Positions 26,063 to 33,901 of a stretch of 56,366 bases of DNA are shown one piece after another (within the stretch, counting starts at the first letter, position 1; each line of letters begins with the position of its first letter). The stretch covers positions 1 through 56,366 of the forward strand of contig UQLZ01000011.1 in assembly GCA_900541935.1 (NCBI GenBank), in the 5' to 3' direction. Under the pieces are notes generated by a model that did not search any database, was not told where the DNA came from, and was given only the letters and a program-made list of their open reading frames with translations. Source of the DNA: an uncultured Prevotellaceae bacterium (lineage in GTDB: Bacteria > Bacteroidota > Bacteroidia > Bacteroidales > Muribaculaceae). The position numbers and the translations under genes are program-made.

Positions 26063-26749
26063 TTATAGTTCTTTTAAAAGTTGGGATAGTATATTAAACG
26101 TGCATTTTGGAGCGTCTGTCCAGAAATTCTGATATTGTGAGTAGTTGTCATCATGTTCTCCCGGAGTGTCGCTGATAATACGGAATATCAATACTGGTGT
26201 ATTCTTTATATGGCAAACTTGTGAGATTGATGCTGATTCCATATCAACGGCGAGAACATCAGGAAAATGACTTTTTATAAAATCAATTTCTTCTACTTTA
26301 GAAATGAATTTGTCACCAGAGCAAATCAAACCGATTTTAATATGGTTTAATGCAGGTGTACTTTTAATGAGGTCAATAACTCTCTCAGAAGAGTGGTAGT
26401 AAAGTGGTAGGCCTTCAACGCAACCGTATTCGTTGCCCGGTCCGCACCAAACGTCGTGATAAGTTATATCTTTTCCTACAACTATATCCATCTGTTTTGC
26501 CGCGTTGCCTGCTCCTCCTGCAACTCCAGTATTGATAATTAGGTCTGGCGCGAAATTTTCAATTAGTGTCAGAGTCCCAATGGCAGAGTTCACTTTGCCT
26601 ATTCCACACTGCATTGCATAAACGTTATGTTGCCCTATGTTTCCGATATGGAAATTAAATCCGTTTAATTCTTTTTCTGTTCTGTTTTCTATCAAATTGA
26701 GCAAAAGATTCAGTTCTTTGCTCATGGCAACGATGATACCTATCTTCAT
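26063..26749 (-). CDS. mtnN: 5'-methylthioadenosine / S-adenosylhomocysteine nucleosidase
   Basis: MtnN (Pfs) removes adenine from SAH and MTA, feeding LuxS. The 228-residue protein shows the family start MKIGIIVAMSKELNLLL, the phosphorylase-fold VYAMQCGIGKVNSAIG, LIINTGVAGG, the AVDMESASISQVC substrate-binding glutamates and the ISDTPGEHD catalytic aspartate motif. It is the first gene of the mtnN-luxS pair and is divergent from the B3/B4 protein gene. Confidence 0.94.
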   Translation of the reverse strand: MKIGIIVAMSKELNLLLNLIENRTEKELNGFNFHIGNIGQHNVYAMQCGIGKVNSAIGTLTLIENFAPDLIINTGVAGGAGNAAKQMDIVVGKDITYHDVWCGPGNEYGCVEGLPLYYHSSERVIDLIKSTPALNHIKIGLICSGDKFISKVEEIDFIKSHFPDVLAVDMESASISQVCHIKNTPVLIFRIISDTPGEHDDNYSQYQNFWTDAPKCTFNILSQLLKEL

Positions 26750-26795
26750 AAAATTATTATTTTCAAAATACGGTGTAAAATTAATGAATATATAC

Positions 26796-26803
26796 TAAAT
26801 TTG
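26796..26803 (+). promoter_or_regulatory. -7 element for the B3/B4 protein gene
   Basis: TAAATTTG 20 bases before ATG 26824; no good -33. Confidence 0.5.
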
Positions 26804-26823
26804 CGAAGTAAAATACGATAAAG

Positions 26824-27483
26824 ATGAAAATTATTATAGAAGATAGTATTAAGGAGGCTTGTCCAGACGTGAGAATTGGTTTAATCAGGGCAAAAGTCGT
26901 TAATTCTGAATTATCGGAAGAACTGAATAAAGAAATACAATCACTTTCTGAAAAGATTAAATCCAGTTATGAATTGCTGTGGATAAATAAGCGGCCTGCT
27001 ATTGCTGCAACACGACAATTATACAAGAAATTAGGAAAAGACCCGAACCGCTACAGAGTATCGAGTGAGGCTTTGTGCAGAAGGATAGTAAAGGGAATGG
27101 GAATATATCAAATCAACGTTTTGGTTGATTTGATAAACCTTGTTTCTATAGGCAGCGGATATGCGATTGGTGGCTTTGATGCTGACAAAATTCAGGGTGA
27201 TGCGGTGACATTAGGTGTTGGAACTGCAGATGACAAATTCGAAGGAATAGGGCGCGGAGTACTTAATGTAGAAGGTTTGCCTTTATATAGAGATGCTATC
27301 GGTGGAATAGGCAGTCCTACAAGTGATGAGGAGCGTACAAAGATTGGACTTGAAACAACGCATTTACAAATGCAGATTAACGCTTTTGATGAAGAAATGC
27401 CTTTGGAAGATACAATAAATTGGAGTGTTAGCCTGCTGAAAAGATATGTTTGTGCTACTGATTTCGAAATAGAAATTTTTTAA
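26824..27483 (+). CDS. B3/B4 tRNA-synthetase-like domain protein
   Basis: A 219-residue stand-alone B3/B4 domain protein, related to the editing module of phenylalanyl-tRNA synthetase beta. Landmarks are LWINKRPAIAATRQLYKKLG, DPNRYRVSSEALCRRIVKG and YQINVLVDLINLVSIGSGYA, then GGIGSPTSDEERTKIG. Stand-alone members may act on mischarged tRNA or free substrates; the activity is not established. It is followed after 11 bases by a Sua5/YrdC-type gene, another tRNA-linked protein, which supports a tRNA role by context only. Confidence 0.85.
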   Translation: MKIIIEDSIKEACPDVRIGLIRAKVVNSELSEELNKEIQSLSEKIKSSYELLWINKRPAIAATRQLYKKLGKDPNRYRVSSEALCRRIVKGMGIYQINVLVDLINLVSIGSGYAIGGFDADKIQGDAVTLGVGTADDKFEGIGRGVLNVEGLPLYRDAIGGIGSPTSDEERTKIGLETTHLQMQINAFDEEMPLEDTINWSVSLLKRYVCATDFEIEIF

Positions 27484-27494
27484 TTTGTATCACT

Positions 27495-28100
27495 ATGGAT
27501 ATACTAAAAGTTTTAGAAGATAATATTAATGAAAGACATATCGATGCTGCTGTCAATGCTTTGGAAAACAATGAATTGATTATATATCCTACTGATACTG
27601 TTTATGCATTGGGATGCAATGCCCTGAACAATTCCGCCATTAACAAGTTGTGTAAATTGAAAGGTATTAACACCAATAAAACGAATCTGTCGATTATTTG
27701 TGACAGTATCTCGATGGCTGCTGAATATGCCCATTTTGATAACCGCCAATTTAAAATGCTTAAAGTTAATACTCCGGGACCGTTTACTTTTATTTTTCCA
27801 GCATCATCTACTTTGCCAAAGGCTTTTAAAGGTAGGAAGACAGTCGGAATAAGGATACCAGATAATAAAATTGCATTAGAATTGGTTAAAAAGTTTGGAG
27901 GTCCAATACTGACAACAACCATAGAATTTGAAGATGAGGATTATGCGATTAATCCAGAACTGATTGCTGAGCGCTACGACGGTGAAGTACAATGCCTTTT
28001 GGATGGAGGTGACGGCGGTATGATTCCGTCTACAGTTGTTGATTGCTGTAATAAGGAGATTGAAATCATCCGAGAAGGCAAAGGAGAGTTGATTATATAG
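27495..28100 (+). CDS. L-threonylcarbamoyladenylate synthase (Sua5/YciO/YrdC family)
   Basis: A 201-residue member of the Sua5/YciO/YrdC family. These proteins make threonylcarbamoyl-AMP for the universal t6A37 tRNA modification; YciO paralogs are less active. Visible motifs are NELIIYPTDTVYALGCNA, KLKGINTNKTNLSIIC (the family KxR-type site reads KGIN-TNKTN here), TPGPFTFIFPAS, KTVGIRIPDN and GGDGGMIPSTVVDC. The altered K-R-x loop is closer to the YciO type, so the precise role is uncertain. Probably co-transcribed with the B3/B4 gene. Confidence 0.85.
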   Translation: MDILKVLEDNINERHIDAAVNALENNELIIYPTDTVYALGCNALNNSAINKLCKLKGINTNKTNLSIICDSISMAAEYAHFDNRQFKMLKVNTPGPFTFIFPASSTLPKAFKGRKTVGIRIPDNKIALELVKKFGGPILTTTIEFEDEDYAINPELIAERYDGEVQCLLDGGDGGMIPSTVVDCCNKEIEIIREGKGELII

Positions 28101-28222
28101 AATTACATTGCGGTCAGCTAAAACTTTTTGCAACTACATAATTTGAAGGTGTTTCATAATTGAACTGCACGCCAAAAGGTATTAAATTCTTATATATGTG
28201 TAGTAATTTGCAAAAATAGGAT

Positions 28223-28230
28223 TAACTTTG
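28223..28230 (+). promoter_or_regulatory. -7 element for dnaE
   Basis: TAACTTTG, 114 bases before the dnaE ATG; the -33 is weak. Confidence 0.5.
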
Positions 28231-28258
28231 TATCTATATATCCTGAATTTTTTAGAAA

Positions 28259-28291
28259 AAACAGGCAAGTATCATATTTACTTGTCTGTTT
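28259..28291 (+). promoter_or_regulatory. Hairpin in the dnaE leader
   Basis: 13-bp stem AAACAGGCAAGTA / TACTTGTCTGTTT with one G-U pair and a seven-base loop, followed by AAATC rather than a T run. It sits between the -7 element and the dnaE start, so it would be in the leader RNA. It could stabilise or control the mRNA, or be a weak terminator for upstream reads. Confidence 0.45.
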
Positions 28292-28344
28292 AAATCTTAG
28301 ATTCAGTTAAATGAAAAAATAAAGAAAGTAAAGCAATATAATAT

Positions 28345-31300
28345 ATGTATCCATTTGTTCATTTACATGTTCACTCACAATATTCCGTGCTTGACGGTCA
28401 AGCGGCTGTGAAAAAGTTGGTTGACAAGGCTATTGGTGACGGGATGAAGGGTATTGCACTCACAGATCACGGTAATATGTTTGGTGTAAAGGAGTTTACC
28501 GACTATGTGAATAAGAAAAATAAAGATGCTGATAAGGAAATAAAGGCTATCAAAAATAAGATAGAAGAACTCAAGTCTGCAGAGAATCCAGATTCTTCGG
28601 ATATGGAGAATTTGGTTAAAAGCCTTGAGGAGGCAGAGTCTAAAGTATTTATTCCTATTGTAGGATGTGAAATGTATGTGGCAGAAAAGTCACTAAAGGA
28701 TCGTGATAACAAAAGGGATACAGGCCGACACCTTGTAGTTCTTGCTAAAAACGAGGTGGGCTATCACAACCTAATCAAATTGGTGTCAAAGGCTTGGACT
28801 GACGGGTATTATTATCATCCAAGAACAGACAAGGCAGAACTTGCTGCTCATAAGGAAGGCTTGATTATATGTTCTGCATGTCTTGGTGGAGAGTTGCCCC
28901 GCTATATAATGAACGGGCAGGTAGAAGAAGCGAAGAAAAGTGCCAAATGGTTTAAGGATACTTTTGGAGAAGACTATTACATTGAATTGCAATTGCACAA
29001 ACCAACTGTTCCAAATGCAAATAAGGATGTTTATCCTCATCAAGTGGAAGTTAATAAGGCATTAATTCAAATTGCGAGAGAACTTGATATAAAGTTGATA
29101 TGCACAAATGATGTTCATTTTGTTAATGAAAGCGATGCGGAAGCACACGACCGGTTGATATGCATTTCAACCGGAACGTTCGTGGATGATTGTGAGCGTA
29201 TGTTATATACGAAGCAGGAATGGATGAAGACTCAAGCGGAAATGAATGAGGTTTTCGGTGATATTCCTGAAGCCCTTGAAAATACAATGGAAATTGTTAA
29301 TAAAGTTGAGCGATATTCTATTGAGCATGGGCCAATCTTGCCTAATTTTCCACTGCCAGAAGGCTTTACGGACAATAATGACTATTTGCGCCATCTTGTA
29401 TATGTAGGCGCTGAAAAGCGTTGGGGAAAGGAGTTGACAGAGGAACAGGTAGAGCGTCTTGACTTTGAGTTGGCGACTATTAAGAATATGGGATTCCCTG
29501 GATACTTTCTTATTGTGCAAGACTTTATTAATGCTGCAAGACAGATGGGTGTTTCTGTAGGTCCTGGTCGTGGCTCTGCTGCCGGCTCTGCAGTTGCGTA
29601 TTGCTTAGGTATTACGCAAATTGACCCAATCCAGTATGACTTGCTTTTTGAGCGTTTCCTTAATCCAGACCGTATTTCTCTTCCTGATATTGATATTGAC
29701 TTTGATGATGATGGTCGTGCTGTTGTGTTGAGATATGTAACACAAAAGTATGGAGCTGAAAAGGTAGCCCATATTATAACATACGGAACCATGGCTTCGA
29801 AGTCGGCAATTAAGGATGTCGCTCGAGTAATGCGCCTGCCTTTGTCGATGAGTGACAAATTGGCTAAGATGGTACCAGACAAAGATATAGAAGTTAATGG
29901 TTCAAAATATAAAGTTAATCTTGCTAATTGCTATGAGCATGTCCCGGAATTGAAAGAGCAAGTTGAGCATGGGGAAGCATTGGTGAGAGAAACTTTAAAA
30001 TATGCGCAGGCTCTTGAGGGTAATGTGCGAAACACAGGCGTTCATGCTTGCGGAGTTATCATTGGACGTGACGATATTACAGACTGGGTTCCTGTTGCAA
30101 CAGCCACTGATAAGGATGGAGAAAAGGTACTTGTTACTCAATATGAAGGCTCTGTTATTGAATCAACAGGTTTGATAAAAATGGACTTCCTTGGACTTAA
30201 AACGCTTTCTATTATAATGGAAGCGCTTACAAATATCAAGGAAACGAGGAATATAGACCTTAATATTGACACTATTCCAATTGATGACCCTAAGACATAT
30301 CAACTATATTGTGAGGGTCGAACAACGGGAACTTTCCAATTTGAATCTCCTGGTATGCAAAAATACCTAAGAGAGTTAAAACCTTCAACTTTCGAGGATC
30401 TTATTGCCATGAATGCCTTGTATAGACCAGGACCGATGGAGTATATTCCTCAGTTTATCAAGAGAAAACACGGGGAAGAGCCAATTTCATACGATATTCC
30501 TATTATGGAAAAATATCTTAAGGATACGTATGGAATTACGGTATATCAAGAGCAAGTCATGCTTCTGTCGCGTTTGCTTGCTGACTTTACGCGTGGTCAG
30601 TCTGACGGTTTGCGTAAGGCGATGGGTAAGAAATTAAAGGATAAACTGGCAGAACTTAAACCTTTGTTTATCAATGGTGGCAAGAAGAATGGTTATAATC
30701 CAGAAGTTCTGGAGAAAATTTGGGCAGATTGGGAGAAATTTGCTTCTTACGCATTTAACAAGAGTCACGCAACATGCTATAGTTGGGTAGCCTTCCAAAC
30801 AGCATATTTGAAGGCTAATTATCCTGCAGAATATATGGCTGCCGTTCTTAGTCGTAACCTTAACGATATTGCAAAACTCACTAAATTCATGGATGAGTGT
30901 AAGGTTATGAAGATTGACGTTAAGTCTCCTGATGTTAATGAAAGTCGCGCTAAGTTTAGTGTAAATAGTAAAGGGCAGATCCGTTTTGGCCTTGCAGCTA
31001 TTAAAGGAGTTGGACTGAATGCTGTTCAGGCAATTCTTGATGAGAGAAAAAAGAATGGACCATTTAAGTCAGAATATGATTTGGTTGAGAGAATAAATCT
31101 TTCTGCCTGCAATAGAAAAGTTATTGAGAGTTTGGCTTTGGCTGGTGCTTTTGATTGCTTTGGAGTAAACCGTGAGGATTATGAAAAGACAGAAGATCAG
31201 CCATCATTTGCAGAAGCCCTTGTTAGGTACGGACAGCAGTATCAGAATAATAAAGCAAACGAATCCGCTTCTCTATTTGGTGATTTGGAGGAAATAGAAA

Positions 31301-32016
31301 CCGCCAAACCGGAACCAGAAGGCCGTCACACCTGGTCAGAAATTAAACAGTTGGATAGAGAGCGGGAACTTGTTGGCGTCTATTTGTCTGCACATCCTCT
31401 GGATGGCTATTATGCTGAAATAAAATATGGATGTAATATCCAGGCTCAAGACTATGGAACGGAAAGGCAGATTGAAAATTTTGAATACGTTATTGCTGGT
31501 TTGGTAGTCGAGTCAAAGGAGTTAGCTTCTCGAACAGGTTCAAAATTCGGGGTTATTAAGTTGGAAGATTTTTCAGGTACTGCCGATTTGCGTTTGTTTG
31601 GTAGAAATTATGAGCAATATGGACCTTTATGTCAAGAAGGAACAGCAATAGTAATAAAATATACCTACCAGCCTCCTCGTTATCAAAGAAAAGATGCGGA
31701 AAATAAAATGTTCATGACAATTCTTTCAATTGATAGAATTGATAATGTTAGTGGTAGTATGATAAATAAAATCACTTTAAAAATGAATGAATCAGACATC
31801 TGCCGCTCAGAAGTTGTCAGCCTATTGGAAGAATACACAACTGAAAATGATGAAGAAAAATCATTGGCTTTCAGTGTTGAATTAATGAATACTGAACAAA
31901 ATAGAGTTATAGAATTGCAGTCAGGTGTTAAGTTTAAAGTGAGTAAGGAGGCATTATGCATATTAGATGATTTAGGTATTGATTATTCAATTTCTTCACC
32001 AAATCAATCTATTTAG
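28345..32016 (+). CDS. dnaE: DNA polymerase III alpha subunit
   Basis: A 1223-residue replicative polymerase. Domains in order: N-terminal PHP domain (FVHLHVHSQYSVLDG, ALTDHGNMFG, TNDVHFV), the polymerase palm with catalytic acids in PDIDIDFDDDGR near 446 and the GPGRGSAAGS block, thumb/fingers (GTMASKSAIKDVARVM; YRPGPMEYIPQFI), the HhH region (IKGVGLNAVQAILDER) and a C-terminal OB-fold (VAG-type strand FEYVIAGLVVESKELASRTG). This is the DnaE1 type. The gene is single, with a hairpin in its leader; trxA follows with its own promoter. Confidence 0.97.
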   Translation: MYPFVHLHVHSQYSVLDGQAAVKKLVDKAIGDGMKGIALTDHGNMFGVKEFTDYVNKKNKDADKEIKAIKNKIEELKSAENPDSSDMENLVKSLEEAESKVFIPIVGCEMYVAEKSLKDRDNKRDTGRHLVVLAKNEVGYHNLIKLVSKAWTDGYYYHPRTDKAELAAHKEGLIICSACLGGELPRYIMNGQVEEAKKSAKWFKDTFGEDYYIELQLHKPTVPNANKDVYPHQVEVNKALIQIARELDIKLICTNDVHFVNESDAEAHDRLICISTGTFVDDCERMLYTKQEWMKTQAEMNEVFGDIPEALENTMEIVNKVERYSIEHGPILPNFPLPEGFTDNNDYLRHLVYVGAEKRWGKELTEEQVERLDFELATIKNMGFPGYFLIVQDFINAARQMGVSVGPGRGSAAGSAVAYCLGITQIDPIQYDLLFERFLNPDRISLPDIDIDFDDDGRAVVLRYVTQKYGAEKVAHIITYGTMASKSAIKDVARVMRLPLSMSDKLAKMVPDKDIEVNGSKYKVNLANCYEHVPELKEQVEHGEALVRETLKYAQALEGNVRNTGVHACGVIIGRDDITDWVPVATATDKDGEKVLVTQYEGSVIESTGLIKMDFLGLKTLSIIMEALTNIKETRNIDLNIDTIPIDDPKTYQLYCEGRTTGTFQFESPGMQKYLRELKPSTFEDLIAMNALYRPGPMEYIPQFIKRKHGEEPISYDIPIMEKYLKDTYGITVYQEQVMLLSRLLADFTRGQSDGLRKAMGKKLKDKLAELKPLFINGGKKNGYNPEVLEKIWADWEKFASYAFNKSHATCYSWVAFQTAYLKANYPAEYMAAVLSRNLNDIAKLTKFMDECKVMKIDVKSPDVNESRAKFSVNSKGQIRFGLAAIKGVGLNAVQAILDERKKNGPFKSEYDLVERINLSACNRKVIESLALAGAFDCFGVNREDYEKTEDQPSFAEALVRYGQQYQNNKANESASLFGDLEEIETAKPEPEGRHTWSEIKQLDRERELVGVYLSAHPLDGYYAEIKYGCNIQAQDYGTERQIENFEYVIAGLVVESKELASRTGSKFGVIKLEDFSGTADLRLFGRNYEQYGPLCQEGTAIVIKYTYQPPRYQRKDAENKMFMTILSIDRIDNVSGSMINKITLKMNESDICRSEVVSLLEEYTTENDEEKSLAFSVELMNTEQNRVIELQSGVKFKVSKEALCILDDLGIDYSISSPNQSI

Positions 32017-32018
32017 TT

Positions 32019-32048
32019 TTTGTATCAAAAGAAAATTTCATAACTTTG
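32019..32048 (+). promoter_or_regulatory. trxA promoter
   Basis: TTTG at 32019-32022, 18 bases, -7 TAACTTTG at 32041-32048. The -33 starts just after the dnaE stop. Confidence 0.7.
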
Positions 32049-32081
32049 TAAAAATATTATTAATATATAATTTAGAATAAA

Positions 32082-32396
32082 ATGGCTAAACAATTAACAG
32101 ATAATAATTTAGAGGCTGTGTTGCAGTCAGAAGGTCTTATAGTAATCGATTTCTGGGCAGAGTGGTGTGGTCCATGTAAGAAATTGTCTCCTGTTGTTGA
32201 TGAGTTGGCAGAAGAAATGGAGGGAGAAGTTGACATTTATAAATGTGATGTTGATGAGAACTCAGAAGTTTGCGACCAATTCGGCATTAGAAATATCCCA
32301 ACTGTGATTTTTTATAAAGGAGGTAAGGTTGTTGACAAACACGTCGGTACAGCAACAAAAGCTCAATTGGCTGAAAAAATTGCAGCAAATAAATAA
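32082..32396 (+). CDS. trxA: Thioredoxin
   Basis: A 104-residue cytoplasmic thioredoxin with the canonical WCGPC active site (C29, C32), the FWAEW strand, the buried acidic residue in VIDFW and the cis-Pro loop RNIPTVIFYKGG. It reduces protein disulfides using thioredoxin reductase. The gene has its own promoter and a perfect terminator, so it is monocistronic. Confidence 0.96.
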   Translation: MAKQLTDNNLEAVLQSEGLIVIDFWAEWCGPCKKLSPVVDELAEEMEGEVDIYKCDVDENSEVCDQFGIRNIPTVIFYKGGKVVDKHVGTATKAQLAEKIAANK

Positions 32397-32414
32397 GAAT
32401 AAGTATAGATTTAG

Positions 32415-32449
32415 GGAGTAATAGTGCTTTAGCATTATTACTCCTTTTT
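32415..32449 (+). terminator. Intrinsic terminator after trxA
   Basis: Perfect 13-bp stem GGAGTAATAGTGC / GCATTATTACTCC with a TTTA loop, then TTTTTA. Confidence 0.9.
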
Positions 32450-32461
32450 AGTATTTAAAAT

Positions 32462-33769
32462 ATGGTAATTAATAGTATTCTTGGAGTTGTTGTAGCCATT
32501 TTACTGCTTATTTGTTTTTTATTGGAAAAGAAGAGAATGACTGCAAAGGTGGAAGCAGATAAAGCAATTGCACTACTGGATTATGAAAAAAAGAGAAGTG
32601 CAGACTTGCTGTCCCGGCTGGAGACTTCAGAAAAAAAAATTTCTGACTTGCAAAAGGATATATTGCAAATTTCTAAGGATAAATCCTCTTTACGGCAAAA
32701 ATTGCAGTCAATAGAAGAGGATAGAGTGCGTTTAGAAAAAGAGACGCATGACAGGTTCTCTGTTCTTGCACAAGAAATTTTAGAAAAGAATACTAAATCG
32801 TTTAGCCAAAGTAGCGAGAATAGCCTTGGGCAGTTGTTAAAGCCTCTTAAAGAAAATATTGACGCATTCAAAGCATTGATTGTCAATACGTCTGCAAATG
32901 ATGCAAGACAGCATGGTGAATTGCAGTCAAGTATAAAGCAGTTACTTGAAGCCAATAATTCCATTGGTAAGGAAGCAAAAGAACTGACAAATGCTTTGCG
33001 AGGAAACTCTAAAGTTCAAGGTGATTGGGGTGAAATGATTTTGACAACATTGCTACAAAAATCTGGTCTTAAGGAAAATGAGCAATTCTTTGTTCAAGTT
33101 GCGAAAAATTCGGACGGCTCTTTAATTAAGACGGAAAATGGAAAGAGCCTTAGGGCAGATGTTGTTGTTAAATATCCGGATGAAAAATATGTTGTTATTG
33201 ATTCTAAGGTGTCGTTAACTGCGTACGTAAACTATATGAATGCTGACAATGAAGAGGATAGGGCGGTTTTTGGTAAAAAGCATGTTGATTCTGTTCGTGC
33301 TCACGTAAAGGAACTTACTGGAAAGAACTATCAAGATTATGTAGGAGTTGACCCATCTGAGAGAATGGATTATCAACTTATGTTTATCCCAAATGAGCAT
33401 GCATATTTGGTTGCGATGACGTTAGACAATAAGATTTGGCAAGAAGCTTACGACAATAGAATCGTTATAATAAGTCCTGCTCATGTGATGTCAACTTTGC
33501 AACTTATTGCACAATTATGGAAACGTGATAATCAGAATAAAAATGCTTTGGCAATAGCAACAGAAAGTGGCAAACTGTATGATAAATTTGTTGGTTTTGT
33601 GGAGGATATGAAAAAAGTAGAGAATGCTTTAAATACTGCTCAACGCTCGTTTAATGATGCTTCTAAAAAACTGTCAACCGGAAACGGAAATATAGTTACT
33701 CGGCTGAATAAGATAAAGACTCTTGGAGCAAATGCAACAAAACTTATTCCTAATGAAACAGACGATTAG
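32462..33769 (+). CDS. rmuC: RmuC-family DNA recombination protein
   Basis: A 435-residue RmuC homologue. An N-terminal membrane anchor (IVVAILLLICFLLEK-like, residues 5-25) is followed by a long coiled coil (about 30-190) and the RmuC domain (KVQGDWGEMILTTLLQKSGL, KYPDEKYVVIDSKVSL, FIPNEHAYLVA), which has a PD-(D/E)XK-like nuclease fold. RmuC limits inversions between short repeats in E. coli and has been linked to restriction of invading DNA; the molecular role is not settled. It starts 12 bases after the trxA terminator. Confidence 0.9.
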   Translation: MVINSILGVVVAILLLICFLLEKKRMTAKVEADKAIALLDYEKKRSADLLSRLETSEKKISDLQKDILQISKDKSSLRQKLQSIEEDRVRLEKETHDRFSVLAQEILEKNTKSFSQSSENSLGQLLKPLKENIDAFKALIVNTSANDARQHGELQSSIKQLLEANNSIGKEAKELTNALRGNSKVQGDWGEMILTTLLQKSGLKENEQFFVQVAKNSDGSLIKTENGKSLRADVVVKYPDEKYVVIDSKVSLTAYVNYMNADNEEDRAVFGKKHVDSVRAHVKELTGKNYQDYVGVDPSERMDYQLMFIPNEHAYLVAMTLDNKIWQEAYDNRIVIISPAHVMSTLQLIAQLWKRDNQNKNALAIATESGKLYDKFVGFVEDMKKVENALNTAQRSFNDASKKLSTGNGNIVTRLNKIKTLGANATKLIPNETDD

Positions 33770-33901
33770 GAATACTTCGCAAAAATTCGCATTTGACTTA
33801 TAAATCGATTTTTTTTGTTTAAATAGATGTTATTTCAATTTTAATCATTAATTTTATAGCAAATTTGATTCACTGAAAATATTAACCTAAAAATACAATA
33901 A

